Shown here piece after piece: positions 25,319 through 32,814 of a DNA stretch of 51,189 bases; the first letter of the stretch is position 1; the number at the start of each line of letters is the position of its first letter. This DNA is from an uncultured Lachnospiraceae bacterium (lineage in GTDB: Bacteria > Bacillota > Clostridia > Lachnospirales > Lachnospiraceae). Both the position numbers and the translations under genes were made by a program. Location of the stretch: positions 1 through 51,189 of the forward strand of contig CAJUFE010000032.1 of the NCBI GenBank assembly GCA_910585635.1, read 5' to 3'. Under the pieces are notes generated by a model that saw only the letters and a program-made list of their open reading frames with translations, made no database searches and was not told the origin of the DNA.

Positions 25319-25747
25319 TTACATGGCTGGATATCCGCCTTCTACCGTGATCTTATTTAATTTGTCTTTCTTCTGCTTGAGCACCAGGGTAAAGGTCCCG
25401 GTGCCTTCCTCGTCGCCGAAATCTTCCTTATAATCGATGACAAATGCATTGGGGAAATAGTACTTCCGCTCCATCACACCGGCCGCCACATGCTCTACCG
25501 TCACCTTCCGATAGCAGTCGGCCTTCTCCGCCGGGACCGTGGACCACAGCGCCAGCTTCCTGGTGCTGTCAAAGGGATCCCCATCCACCGCCGTCAGGAT
25601 CCTCCCGGTGATCGTCAGGGTGCTCCCCACGTCCTTCGTCCGTGCGTTGGAATCCAGCGGGATATCCGTGGTGAACTTCACACTGCGCACGCACTCTTTC
25701 GCGATCTCAAAGCTTTCTGTTCCCTCTACTGTGATCTTATAAGACAT
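25319..25747 (-). CDS. Hcp-like tube protein 1
   Basis: A 142-residue protein with AGGAGGAGGACAG before the ATG. It is beta-rich and shows the length and pattern of phage-tube/Hcp subunits (ITVEGTESFEIAK, VKFTTDIPLDSNARTKDVG, LTITGRIL, LPxAFVIDYKEDFGDEEGTGTFTLVLKQKKD). It is clearly paralogous to the next protein (shared DSNAR, W-x2-VP-x-E, DCYR, PNAFV, GTF, KQKKD). A small tube gene directly after a large sheath gene is the typical CIS order. Assignment is by pattern and context. Confidence 0.75.
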   Translation of the reverse strand: MSYKITVEGTESFEIAKECVRSVKFTTDIPLDSNARTKDVGSTLTITGRILTAVDGDPFDSTRKLALWSTVPAEKADCYRKVTVEHVAAGVMERKYYFPNAFVIDYKEDFGDEEGTGTFTLVLKQKKDKLNKITVEGGYPAM

Positions 25748-25774
25748 GTCTGTCCTCCTCCTTTCGTTCCTCTA

Positions 25775-26206
25775 TCACTCGCCGCCGAATCCGCCTTCGA
25801 TCTTTGTGGCTCCGTTCTCGTCCTTCTTCTGCTTCATATGGATGTAGAAGGTACCCACGCCGCTCTCGTCATCCACTTCCTCGCTGTACTCCATCACAAA
25901 GGCGTTGGGAAGGATGAACTGGCGGACCACCTGACTGGCCGAAACCACCGTGATCTCCGCGTTCCGGTAGCAGTCCACGTTTTCCGACGGCACCTGGGAC
26001 CATTTTGCCAGGCCTAAGGTGGCGTCGCTCCCCTCGCCTCCCAGCTTGTAGAGCATCTTTCCCCATACCTTTACGGTCAGGCCCAGGTCCGTGGCCCGCG
26101 CGTTGGAGTCTGCCGGCGAGGCAGAGTTAAAATCGACTTTTGTGATGCTCCTCTCATCAAATACGATGTCTTCGGAGCCTCCGGTGATCTTCATGCGAAA
26201 TCCCAT
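25775..26206 (-). CDS. Hcp-like tube protein 2
   Basis: A 143-residue protein. I chose the ATG at 26206, 8 nt after GGAGGAC. An in-frame ATG 6 nt upstream lies too close to the ribosome binding site. It starts MGFRMKITGGSEDIVFDERS and shares the spine of its neighbour (DSNARATDLG, WSQVPSENVDCYR, LPNAFVMEYSEE, GVGTFYIHMKQKKD). Two different tube-type proteins occur in several contractile systems, where one forms the shaft and the other the first ring on the baseplate. Which is which cannot be told from sequence. Confidence 0.75.
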   Translation of the reverse strand: MGFRMKITGGSEDIVFDERSITKVDFNSASPADSNARATDLGLTVKVWGKMLYKLGGEGSDATLGLAKWSQVPSENVDCYRNAEITVVSASQVVRQFILPNAFVMEYSEEVDDESGVGTFYIHMKQKKDENGATKIEGGFGGE

Positions 26207-26246
26207 GATCATGTCCTCCTCTTCTCTTGTATTTTATATCAAGGCA

Positions 26247-28430
26247 TCAGGCCTTATTGGCCGACAGCCGGTTGATCTCCACCTCCAGGTTCTTCACATT
26301 GCCATTGAAGGTGATGTTCAAGGTGCAGTAGCCATTCTCCTCATCGATCAGATACTCGATATCGTCGCCCTTTCCTAAGACCGCATTTAGATACTCCCGC
26401 CTGGAGAGCCACTGGCTCTTCTGGCTGCTGGGGTTATTGGAAAAGAACTGCACGATGGAGTCCTCTTTAAAATCTCCTGTCCCATGGCGCATCACCCGCT
26501 CGATATAATTGGTCACCTGGGTCTTATAGATCGGCTCGAACATGTAGCCGTCCGACATCAGATCCCGGGCCTTATAGACCATGATGTTGGTGATCTCCTT
26601 TCCCTTGTAGACCGCGTTTTCCGAGCTGAACACGAAGCCGAAGTTCTTGCGGTTGATATCGTTCTTTATGGAATTGGTAAAGCCGGTGATCTCCTTGGCC
26701 ATGGTCGTGTAGGTGATCAGCCCGTGGTCGTCCGCCTCTATGTCATACCGCACCCCAGGCAGCTCCGGATCCACCTTTGTCTTCCCAAACTTTTCCTTCA
26801 GATATTCCGGACACTGGTAAGCGGCCACGATCCCCGCGGCCACGTAAGCCGCCCCTACATAGACCCCGTCGATCCACAGCTTCAGGATATCCTCCTTTTC
26901 CTGGGAGAGCTCTACAGTATCGGTATCCTCGTTCATGACCATGCGGCGGTCCAGCACCACCCCGGACTTGTCCTTGGGGATGATCGTGAAGTTGGGGAGA
27001 CAGGGGATCGCGTATTCACTGAAGGGTCTTCCCATCAGCGGTGCGCAGCGGTCTTCATACTTCTCGATCCCTTCTGTGGCCAGGGCGTTAAAGGTGGTGC
27101 TGTCGTCGGCCTCATAGCTGAAAAAGCATTGTACGCCGTAGTCCTTGAACACATCCAGGAGCCTTGTAAGGGACTCCACACTGTTCACATCGGTCTTTTC
27201 GGTCTTGGCATTCCCTTTAAAGCGCTCTCTGGTCAGCTTCATCTTGCTGTATTGATCTAAAGATACATTAGGGACCACCGCATACCAGACCGTGTTCCCG
27301 AAATCATTCTTCGCGTTGGTGGTGTTAAAGTAGGTGAGCAGGCGGGAGATGTTCCCGGCTCTTGCCAGCATCTCGTTAGAAACGTTGGTGATCAGCATGG
27401 ATGGCCGCATCCCCTTGGTCTTCTTCGGATACTGCTCGAAAAAGCACCAGATCCCCAGCAGCTTTTCGATCAGTGGCTTTACAGTCTTGATAAAGGCATC
27501 CTTCGACTCCCGGTAAAACTCCAGATAGGCATTGTAATTCGCCACCTCCTGGGCCTTGTCGATCGAGCTCTCCATGGTGGAGGCTAATGGACAGAAGGTC
27601 CGGGCTACCAAGGAGGCCACATAGTCGTTCCCCTCCTGGTTGATCGCGTTATAGTCCTCTTTTAATGCCTCGATCAGGCCCGTGTTCGCATGATCGTCCA
27701 CAATGGTCAGGGCTGTGCTCTCTACCTTGGGCGCTTCTAAGACCTTCAGCTCTCCGTCCTCTCCCATGCTCAGGATGCCTAGGGCCAAGGCTGTGTGGTC
27801 CTTCTGGTCTTTCTTATCCCCCAAAAGGAGCCTGGTCTTGATATCCTCGATCGCCAGGGGCAGCATCGCCATGACATTATTATAATTGGCGCTGGCCTCC
27901 TCGAACATCACGTTCAGCTTATCGGCCAGATCCAGCTTTTTGGGGTCCCCGTCATCCAGCTTCGCGTATTCGCCGTAGGTATACTGCAGCTCCTTCCGGT
28001 TCTGCTTGATCGCGTCCATCACCTTCTTCGGAGAGATCATATCGGTCAGCTTTTCAAACCGGAAATCTACATTGATGGCCCCTTCTGCCCTTTTGGTGTC
28101 CACCATGCTCATCAGCATCCGCATGAACTCGTTCTGCCGGTCCAGGGGGATGGCTGTGAGCATCTCTTCTGGGATCTGCTCCGGCTTTTCCAGCTGGTAG
28201 GCTACCTTTTGGTCGTTGGCATTATAATAGCAATACACCGTGGGCGCGAACTTCTCCAGCACTTCGTCGAAGCTGCGGACCAGCAGATGATCATTGATCT
28301 CCTTGATCTTATCATCGGACAAGCTTTCCATCCCCCGCACATCCCCTACCAGGGTCACCAGGTCCATCTTCTCTGGATTGATCACCTCCATCAGCATCGT
28401 CCGGTTGGTCTGCCTGATCACATTTCCCAT
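26247..28430 (-). CDS. Large contractile-sheath candidate (single-chain TssB/TssC-like)
   Basis: A 727-residue soluble protein with AAGGAGGAATACTG before the ATG. The N-terminal ~230 residues (MDLVTLVGDVRGMESLS, LRSFDEVLEKFAPTVYCYYN-type segment, helical MFEEASANYNNVMAMLP) and a long central part (NISRLLTYFNTTNAKNDFGNTVWYAVVP, CAPLMGRPFSEYAIPCLPNF) precede a C-terminal region. That region (MVYKARDLMSDGYMFEPIYKTQVTNYIERVM ... CTLNITFNGNVKNLEVEINR in outline) resembles the handshake end of sheath subunits. Length, single copy and position directly before two tube genes support sheath. The usual type VI sheath is split into two proteins, so a fused form would be unusual. Not a confident family match. 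Confidence 0.65.
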   Translation of the reverse strand: MGNVIRQTNRTMLMEVINPEKMDLVTLVGDVRGMESLSDDKIKEINDHLLVRSFDEVLEKFAPTVYCYYNANDQKVAYQLEKPEQIPEEMLTAIPLDRQNEFMRMLMSMVDTKRAEGAINVDFRFEKLTDMISPKKVMDAIKQNRKELQYTYGEYAKLDDGDPKKLDLADKLNVMFEEASANYNNVMAMLPLAIEDIKTRLLLGDKKDQKDHTALALGILSMGEDGELKVLEAPKVESTALTIVDDHANTGLIEALKEDYNAINQEGNDYVASLVARTFCPLASTMESSIDKAQEVANYNAYLEFYRESKDAFIKTVKPLIEKLLGIWCFFEQYPKKTKGMRPSMLITNVSNEMLARAGNISRLLTYFNTTNAKNDFGNTVWYAVVPNVSLDQYSKMKLTRERFKGNAKTEKTDVNSVESLTRLLDVFKDYGVQCFFSYEADDSTTFNALATEGIEKYEDRCAPLMGRPFSEYAIPCLPNFTIIPKDKSGVVLDRRMVMNEDTDTVELSQEKEDILKLWIDGVYVGAAYVAAGIVAAYQCPEYLKEKFGKTKVDPELPGVRYDIEADDHGLITYTTMAKEITGFTNSIKNDINRKNFGFVFSSENAVYKGKEITNIMVYKARDLMSDGYMFEPIYKTQVTNYIERVMRHGTGDFKEDSIVQFFSNNPSSQKSQWLSRREYLNAVLGKGDDIEYLIDEENGYCTLNITFNGNVKNLEVEINRLSANKA

Positions 28431-28431
28431 A

Positions 28432-30456
28432 TCAGTATTCCTCCTTCATCTCACTGGGTTTTAAGCTTTTATAATAGATCTCCATCTCCGTATCGCCATC
28501 TTCAAAGGAGACCGTGACCTTCTCATTGTAAAATACCGGATATCCGATCCCCTTTTTCAGGATCTCCATCCCCCGCATCACGGTACAGTCCTGTGATCGA
28601 TCGGTAAAGATGACCGAATGATCCGGGCCTGGATACAGGATGATCTCCTCCGCTCCGATTTTGCCGGGCCGGACCTTGCAGGCCGCCAGGATCTGTGCCA
28701 GGGTCAGCTGCCCGGACCTGCGGCCGAACAGCCGGTAGGTCTGCGGCGGGATATCGCTCCCGTCCCTGGTCTTCACCATATACAGGTTCAGCTTTCCACT
28801 GTAGGAAAATGCCTTTGCATCCACCTTCTTCTGTGCGCCTGAGATCTCCGGGGGCTGCGAGGTATAGACCACCACCATCGGTTTCCTTTTCCCCCACCAG
28901 ACCATCAGTCCCGTCAGAGCGACGGCAAGGCTGACGAAGATCGCGATGAGGGGGCGGCGGTCCCACTCTTGTTCCGGCTCCGGCTCTGCCACTGGCTCCG
29001 GGTCCGGATATTTTTCTATAGGGATCCGGAGCGGCTGCTGGATGAGAAAGGTCCGCCCCGGTATCGCTTCCTGGAAAGCCAGGACCGACAGCTCCAGCTG
29101 ATCGATCCCATCTGCAGGAAGGCGCATCTGGATCTGGCCCTGGGTGACGGTCTCTGTATAGGGGGCGCCATTGATATCCAGCTCCACCTCCATCCCGTCA
29201 AATACAGGATCCTGCCAGAGGTCGATCCCTTCATCCGCTGCCGATACCAGACGGATCGTGATATCTACGTAGTGTACATAAGTCGGCTGTATCTCCTCCC
29301 CGCTCCCAGGCGCGGTCTCCCGGGTCCCAGACGCCGCCTCCTGAGTTCCACGCGCAACCTCTTGGGTCCCAGACACGGCCTCCTCGATCTTATACGCCGC
29401 CTCTGCCAGGAGGCGGCCCTGGATCTCTGTGGATAGCCACGCCTTCAGACCGCTCACCTCTTCCGCTTCCGTACGGATATCGATAGATGGGCAGACCGGA
29501 TCCTCCAGTTCTATGACCTTGAACCCTTCGCCGGTGACGGTCTTGCTGACTTCCGCCTCGAAGCTGGCTTCCAGTGCCTTAAAGTCCGTGCCTTCAGCCC
29601 CCTCCTCTTCTGTGAGCAGCAGCCGCACCCGGCTCGCCCCCTTGGGTACCGGGATGTGGAGGATCCCCTCTTCCTGCGCTGGCATAGCCGATGCTCCTCT
29701 GGGGATCCCCATCCTTTTCTCCATGATATCGTCCAGGATCTGTCCTACAGATCCGCTCTGTCCTTCCCAGTAGATCGCGCCGTCTGTCAGCTCCGCCCCG
29801 TCAAAGATGTGGTGTTCCTGCCCTTTCAGCTCGCTCCCCAGCGCCACGATATAGATCTTGATCCCTTTTTCCTGCGCCTGGCGGGCCGCCTCCACATAGC
29901 GCTGTCGGGAGAGCTGGATGCCCTGTGCATCCGGCATATCGATCTCACCGTCGGAGAGCATGACGATCCAGCGATCGACCCCGTCCCTTTCTGAAAAAAG
30001 CCCCATGGCCTGTTCCAACCCGGCTCCGGCATTGGTGTAGCCTGCATACCGGATCCCATCCAGCAGCTCCTCCAGCCGGTCCATGTCCATCCCCGGTGCG
30101 GCCGCAGCCAGGATATCCGTGCTGTACACCACCAACCCTGCCTCATAGCCAAAGGGAAGGCTGTAGACCGCCTTCCGTATAGCATCCGCCACGGTCTGCT
30201 CCCGGCCCTGCTCGTTCATAGAACCGCTCCCGTCCAGTAGAAAGATGATCTCTCCTTTTGTCTCGGCTTGTGTATCAGCCTTTGTCTCTATTTTTGTCTC
30301 AGCGTTCGCCTCGCCCTCTGTCTCCTGTCCGCTGCCGGTATTGTCGATATGGCTGTCCGCACTATCATTTAGTCCTCCATAGACCCCTTCGGTCCTCCCC
30401 CAGACCAGAAATACGAAAAGGAGCAGCAATGCTGTCCAGACTTTTTTTCGCATCAT
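28432..30456 (-). CDS. Exported membrane-anchored vWA protein, first gene of the CIS operon
   Basis: A 674-residue protein. I chose the ATG at 30456, 5 nt after GGGAGG (a second ATG follows at once). An in-frame start 30 nt upstream would lack the site. A signal peptide (MMRKKVWTALLLLFVFLVWG) is followed by a Thr/Glu-rich linker. The vWA domain (about residues 68-255) carries an intact MIDAS (DGSGS at 75-79, and MLSDGEID). A beta-rich middle and repeated G-T-Q-E linker (SGTQEVARGTQEAASGTRE) lead to one membrane helix at about 500-522. The last ~150 residues are cytoplasmic and look like an FHA-type beta sandwich (YSGKLNLYMVK, VFYNEKVTVSFEDGDTEMEIYY). It may be the envelope dock of the machine. 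Confidence 0.85.
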   Translation of the reverse strand: MMRKKVWTALLLLFVFLVWGRTEGVYGGLNDSADSHIDNTGSGQETEGEANAETKIETKADTQAETKGEIIFLLDGSGSMNEQGREQTVADAIRKAVYSLPFGYEAGLVVYSTDILAAAAPGMDMDRLEELLDGIRYAGYTNAGAGLEQAMGLFSERDGVDRWIVMLSDGEIDMPDAQGIQLSRQRYVEAARQAQEKGIKIYIVALGSELKGQEHHIFDGAELTDGAIYWEGQSGSVGQILDDIMEKRMGIPRGASAMPAQEEGILHIPVPKGASRVRLLLTEEEGAEGTDFKALEASFEAEVSKTVTGEGFKVIELEDPVCPSIDIRTEAEEVSGLKAWLSTEIQGRLLAEAAYKIEEAVSGTQEVARGTQEAASGTRETAPGSGEEIQPTYVHYVDITIRLVSAADEGIDLWQDPVFDGMEVELDINGAPYTETVTQGQIQMRLPADGIDQLELSVLAFQEAIPGRTFLIQQPLRIPIEKYPDPEPVAEPEPEQEWDRRPLIAIFVSLAVALTGLMVWWGKRKPMVVVYTSQPPEISGAQKKVDAKAFSYSGKLNLYMVKTRDGSDIPPQTYRLFGRRSGQLTLAQILAACKVRPGKIGAEEIILYPGPDHSVIFTDRSQDCTVMRGMEILKKGIGYPVFYNEKVTVSFEDGDTEMEIYYKSLKPSEMKEEY

Positions 30457-30509
30457 GCTATCCTCCCATTGTATACGCTTCGACATAGTCCGACATTGAG
30501 TCTGTTGTC

Positions 30510-30537
30510 ATTTTATAACATCCATCAAGTTTTTCAA
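30510..30537 (-). promoter_or_regulatory. Candidate promoter of the CIS operon
   Basis: TTGAAA (minus strand, 30537-30532) and TAAAAT (30515-30510) are 16 bp apart, giving a start near 30503 and a leader of about 47 nt to the vWA gene. It lies between the agrB terminator and the first CIS gene, with the shared agr-type motif 17 nt upstream of the -35 element. Confidence 0.6.
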
Positions 30538-30554
30538 TAGGGTGACCCATATTG

Positions 30555-30586
30555 TACAGCAAAATGACCGATTTTAGCATACTGTA
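30555..30586. promoter_or_regulatory. Candidate AgrA (LytTR) operator upstream of CIS operon
   Basis: TACAGCA starts at 30555 and CCGATTTT at 30568. The same two words with the same 13-bp offset occur at 31450 and 31463 upstream of agrD. Both sites lie 17 nt upstream of a weak -35 element, the usual place for a LytTR activator. The exact S. aureus AgrA consensus is not matched. The assignment rests on the repetition and placement. Confidence 0.6.
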
Positions 30587-30596
30587 CCCAGCCCGG

Positions 30597-30652
30597 CACA
30601 AAACGAAAAGGCGCATAAGGCAGATCATCTCTGCTCTTATACGCCTCTTCGG
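30597..30652 (-). terminator. Rho-independent terminator after agrB
   Basis: On the minus strand GGCGTATAAG, which overlaps the end of agrB, pairs with CTTATGCGCC (one G-U pair), extended by GCAG/CTGC. TTTTCGTTTT follows. It separates agr transcription from the CIS operon promoter. Confidence 0.7.
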
Positions 30653-31215
30653 TTTTTGGATAGCCCCAGCGCCAAAACTGCCGCCAGGATCAGATGGCTG
30701 ACCGCGACCGTCAGCCCTTGCCGGATCTTCAGGCAAAAACAAACGATGCCGATCGCCGTCTCGGCCCCCCAGACCACCCGGCTCCTCTTCCTGTAGCGGG
30801 TACGCTCCAGCTCATCCAGTGGTTTATTCCTGTCCTGTACAGGAGCGTACCGAAAGACCATATAGCCGGATACCGCAAAAAGACCAGGATAGACCCCATA
30901 AAGCCATCGGGCTCCATCCAGCTCCATGAGCAGGCAGACTCCGCAGAGCATCAACGCCGAGACCACGGTACAGCCCAGGTTGGTGTCCGCATGATACCCG
31001 CCTGCAAATGAACGGAACGGGATATAGCAGACCAGAAAGACCAGCACCGTCAAGGGCGCCCGGAATATGCATGCTATGAGGATCGACAGGATGATGTTGA
31101 TCATCTGGTTCAGAAAAAGCTCATAGGCATATATGTAGATCGACCGGTCCTCTTCCTTTAGGGTCGATCTCCTGATCTGCTGCTCCACGATCCACTGTGC
31201 TGCTCTCTTCAGCAT
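30637..31215 (-). CDS. agrB: AgrB, processing and export protease of the autoinducer peptide
   Basis: A 192-residue polytopic membrane protein. The signature IPFRSFAGGYHADTNLGC holds the catalytic His and, seven residues later, the catalytic Cys of AgrB endopeptidases. About five to six hydrophobic segments are visible. It cleaves the C-terminal tail of AgrD and forms the thiolactone. Its ATG overlaps the agrD stop (TGATG), so the two are translationally coupled. The gene ends in a terminator. Confidence 0.95.
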   Translation of the reverse strand: MLKRAAQWIVEQQIRRSTLKEEDRSIYIYAYELFLNQMINIILSILIACIFRAPLTVLVFLVCYIPFRSFAGGYHADTNLGCTVVSALMLCGVCLLMELDGARWLYGVYPGLFAVSGYMVFRYAPVQDRNKPLDELERTRYRKRSRVVWGAETAIGIVCFCLKIRQGLTVAVSHLILAAVLALGLSKNRRGV

Positions 31216-31376
31216 CAGAACTTACGGAAGCGCTTTGCCTCCTCGGGGACTTCGGGCTGGTGGTGTACCCAGGTGCATGTCGTGTTCATCGTACTGATCA
31301 TGACTGCCAGTGCACACAGATTAAAAAGATTCACCATATTCCCTTTTTTCTGCAACAGTTCAAACAACTTTTTCAT
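31215..31376 (-). CDS. agrD: AgrD, precursor of cyclic autoinducer peptide
   Basis: A 53-residue peptide with AGGAGG 9 nt before the ATG. It has the three parts of AgrD: an amphipathic N-terminus (MKKLFELLQKKGNMVNLF), a core with one candidate ring cysteine (STMNTTCTWVHHQPEVP) and a charged tail (EEAKRFRKF). With a five-residue ring as in staphylococcal peptides, the mature lactone would be Cys-Thr-Trp-Val-His with a short N-terminal tail. The ring size and tail are inference. The HQPxxP segment after the core is common in clostridial AgrD. Confidence 0.93.
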   Translation of the reverse strand: MKKLFELLQKKGNMVNLFNLCALAVMISTMNTTCTWVHHQPEVPEEAKRFRKF

Positions 31377-31403
31377 AAATATCTACCTCCTGTTTTTCTG
31401 TCT

Positions 31404-31470
31404 AGTTTACCATCTTTTGCCGGGAAAGAAAAGGCAAGCGCCAAAATCATACAGCAAAAACGCCGATTTT
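31404..31470 (-). promoter_or_regulatory. Candidate AgrA-dependent promoter of agrDB
   Basis: Motif TACAGCA (31450-31456) and CCGATTTT (31463-31470) lies just after the end of agrC. On the minus strand a weak -35 (TTTTCT, 31432-31427) and -10 (TAAACT, 31409-31404), 17 bp apart, sit at the same distance from the motif as in the CIS promoter. This suggests agrDB has its own AgrA-activated promoter besides read-through from agrAC. Confidence 0.55.
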
Positions 31471-31479
31471 GACCATTTA

Positions 31480-32814
31480 TCACGTTTTTCCTCCAGAGTC
31501 CTCATATAGCGTGACCATCAATGTAGCGGTAAAGCACCCTCCCTCTGCCTGCATCTCCAGTACTCCGCCATACTTTTCTGCCAGCTCTTCTACGATCTTA
31601 ATGCCAAGGCCGTGCTCCTCCTTATCTTCCTTCGTGGTCAGATAACGCCCACCTTCCTTGCGGACCTTGTCCACATAGGTATTTTCCACTTGAAAGACGA
31701 TAAAATAGGCATTTCCCATATAGATCTTTACTTCTATGCGCCGCTCCTGTTCCCTGCACCGGCTGGCCGCTTCCAGCGCGTTCGCCAGTAGGTTCCCAAA
31801 CATCGAGATCTTATCGCCCTCCGAGATATGGCCCAGATCCAGGCCATCCTCCACGAAAGCGGTCATCTCGATCCTCTTTTCACTGGCACGGCTGCTGTAT
31901 TCTGCTAAGAGTACATTGACCACCGCATCCTGACTGTATAGGATGCCCTTCTCCTCTGCTCTCAGTTTTCCCTCCAGCTCCTCCACGATCCTTACGATCA
32001 CTTGATCCTCTCCCCTGGCCGCCAGATTACGGAACTGGTTAAAGTATTGGTGCATATCGTGGAGATGCTTTTTGTACAGCTGGTTCGCCTTTTCGATGCT
32101 CTCGTAATGGGTTTTTTCCATGTCTTTCTTCAATGCCGAGAGCTGTGCCGCATTGATCTGGTCCATCGCTTCTGTGTATTTTTCCAGGATGATAAAGATC
32201 GCCGCATTGGAGAGATAGAGGAGGAACGCACCACAACTCATTATGGTCCCTATAAAACCAGTCTCTGGAAAATCCATATAAACATAGCTCACCAATATCG
32301 CCAGGGATGCGATCGGCATGATCAAGAGATACCAGCAGAACTGCCCATTCCCATCCAGCCTTAACCGGCTGGTAAAACGTCCTATGAACAGGATGATCAG
32401 AAATGCCAGGATATATTCTATCACCAGATACGGGATCCCATAAGCTGTGGACCATGCCGGGATCACATATGGCGTGACCATGGATAGCAGGCGAAATAAG
32501 ATCTCAAAAGCCACTTCCCTGCCCCCGGAGAACACGATAAAGTAGATCAGTGCATAGACGATCCCGTTGCTGATCGAGAGACGGAAAGCGACACATGCAA
32601 ACAGGATATAAACACCGGGAAGGGACAATAAATTCAATACGGTACTCCCAAAAGCATTTTCGAAAAAGATCGCCAATGTCGTGGTGACAAAAAGCGCAGC
32701 AAAACGAGCACCTTTTACACGCCTGGAAAACATCGGATGAAAGAACATGCAGATCATCCACACATCCGCCGCACAAAAGCACAGCCTCTCCAGGGTCAAC
32801 AGCTCAACCTTCAT
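31480..32814 (-). CDS. agrC: AgrC sensor histidine kinase
   Basis: A 444-residue protein. Six or so membrane helices fill residues 1-205. They are followed by a coiled dimerisation region with the phosphoacceptor His in KHLHDMHQYFNQ and a short HPK10-type ATPase domain (NLLANALEAA, HGLGIKIVEELAEKYGG). It should sense the extracellular AgrD peptide and phosphorylate AgrA. Its start overlaps the agrA stop by 4 bp (ATGA). Confidence 0.93.
   Translation of the reverse strand: MKVELLTLERLCFCAADVWMICMFFHPMFSRRVKGARFAALFVTTTLAIFFENAFGSTVLNLLSLPGVYILFACVAFRLSISNGIVYALIYFIVFSGGREVAFEILFRLLSMVTPYVIPAWSTAYGIPYLVIEYILAFLIILFIGRFTSRLRLDGNGQFCWYLLIMPIASLAILVSYVYMDFPETGFIGTIMSCGAFLLYLSNAAIFIILEKYTEAMDQINAAQLSALKKDMEKTHYESIEKANQLYKKHLHDMHQYFNQFRNLAARGEDQVIVRIVEELEGKLRAEEKGILYSQDAVVNVLLAEYSSRASEKRIEMTAFVEDGLDLGHISEGDKISMFGNLLANALEAASRCREQERRIEVKIYMGNAYFIVFQVENTYVDKVRKEGGRYLTTKEDKEEHGLGIKIVEELAEKYGGVLEMQAEGGCFTATLMVTLYEDSGGKT

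Noticed and set aside
15752..30456. Prophage tail or R-type bacteriocin
   Set aside because: No portal, capsid, terminase, tape-measure, holin, endolysin or integrase is seen. RHS/PAAR cargo and FHA/PP2C genes point to an injection system.
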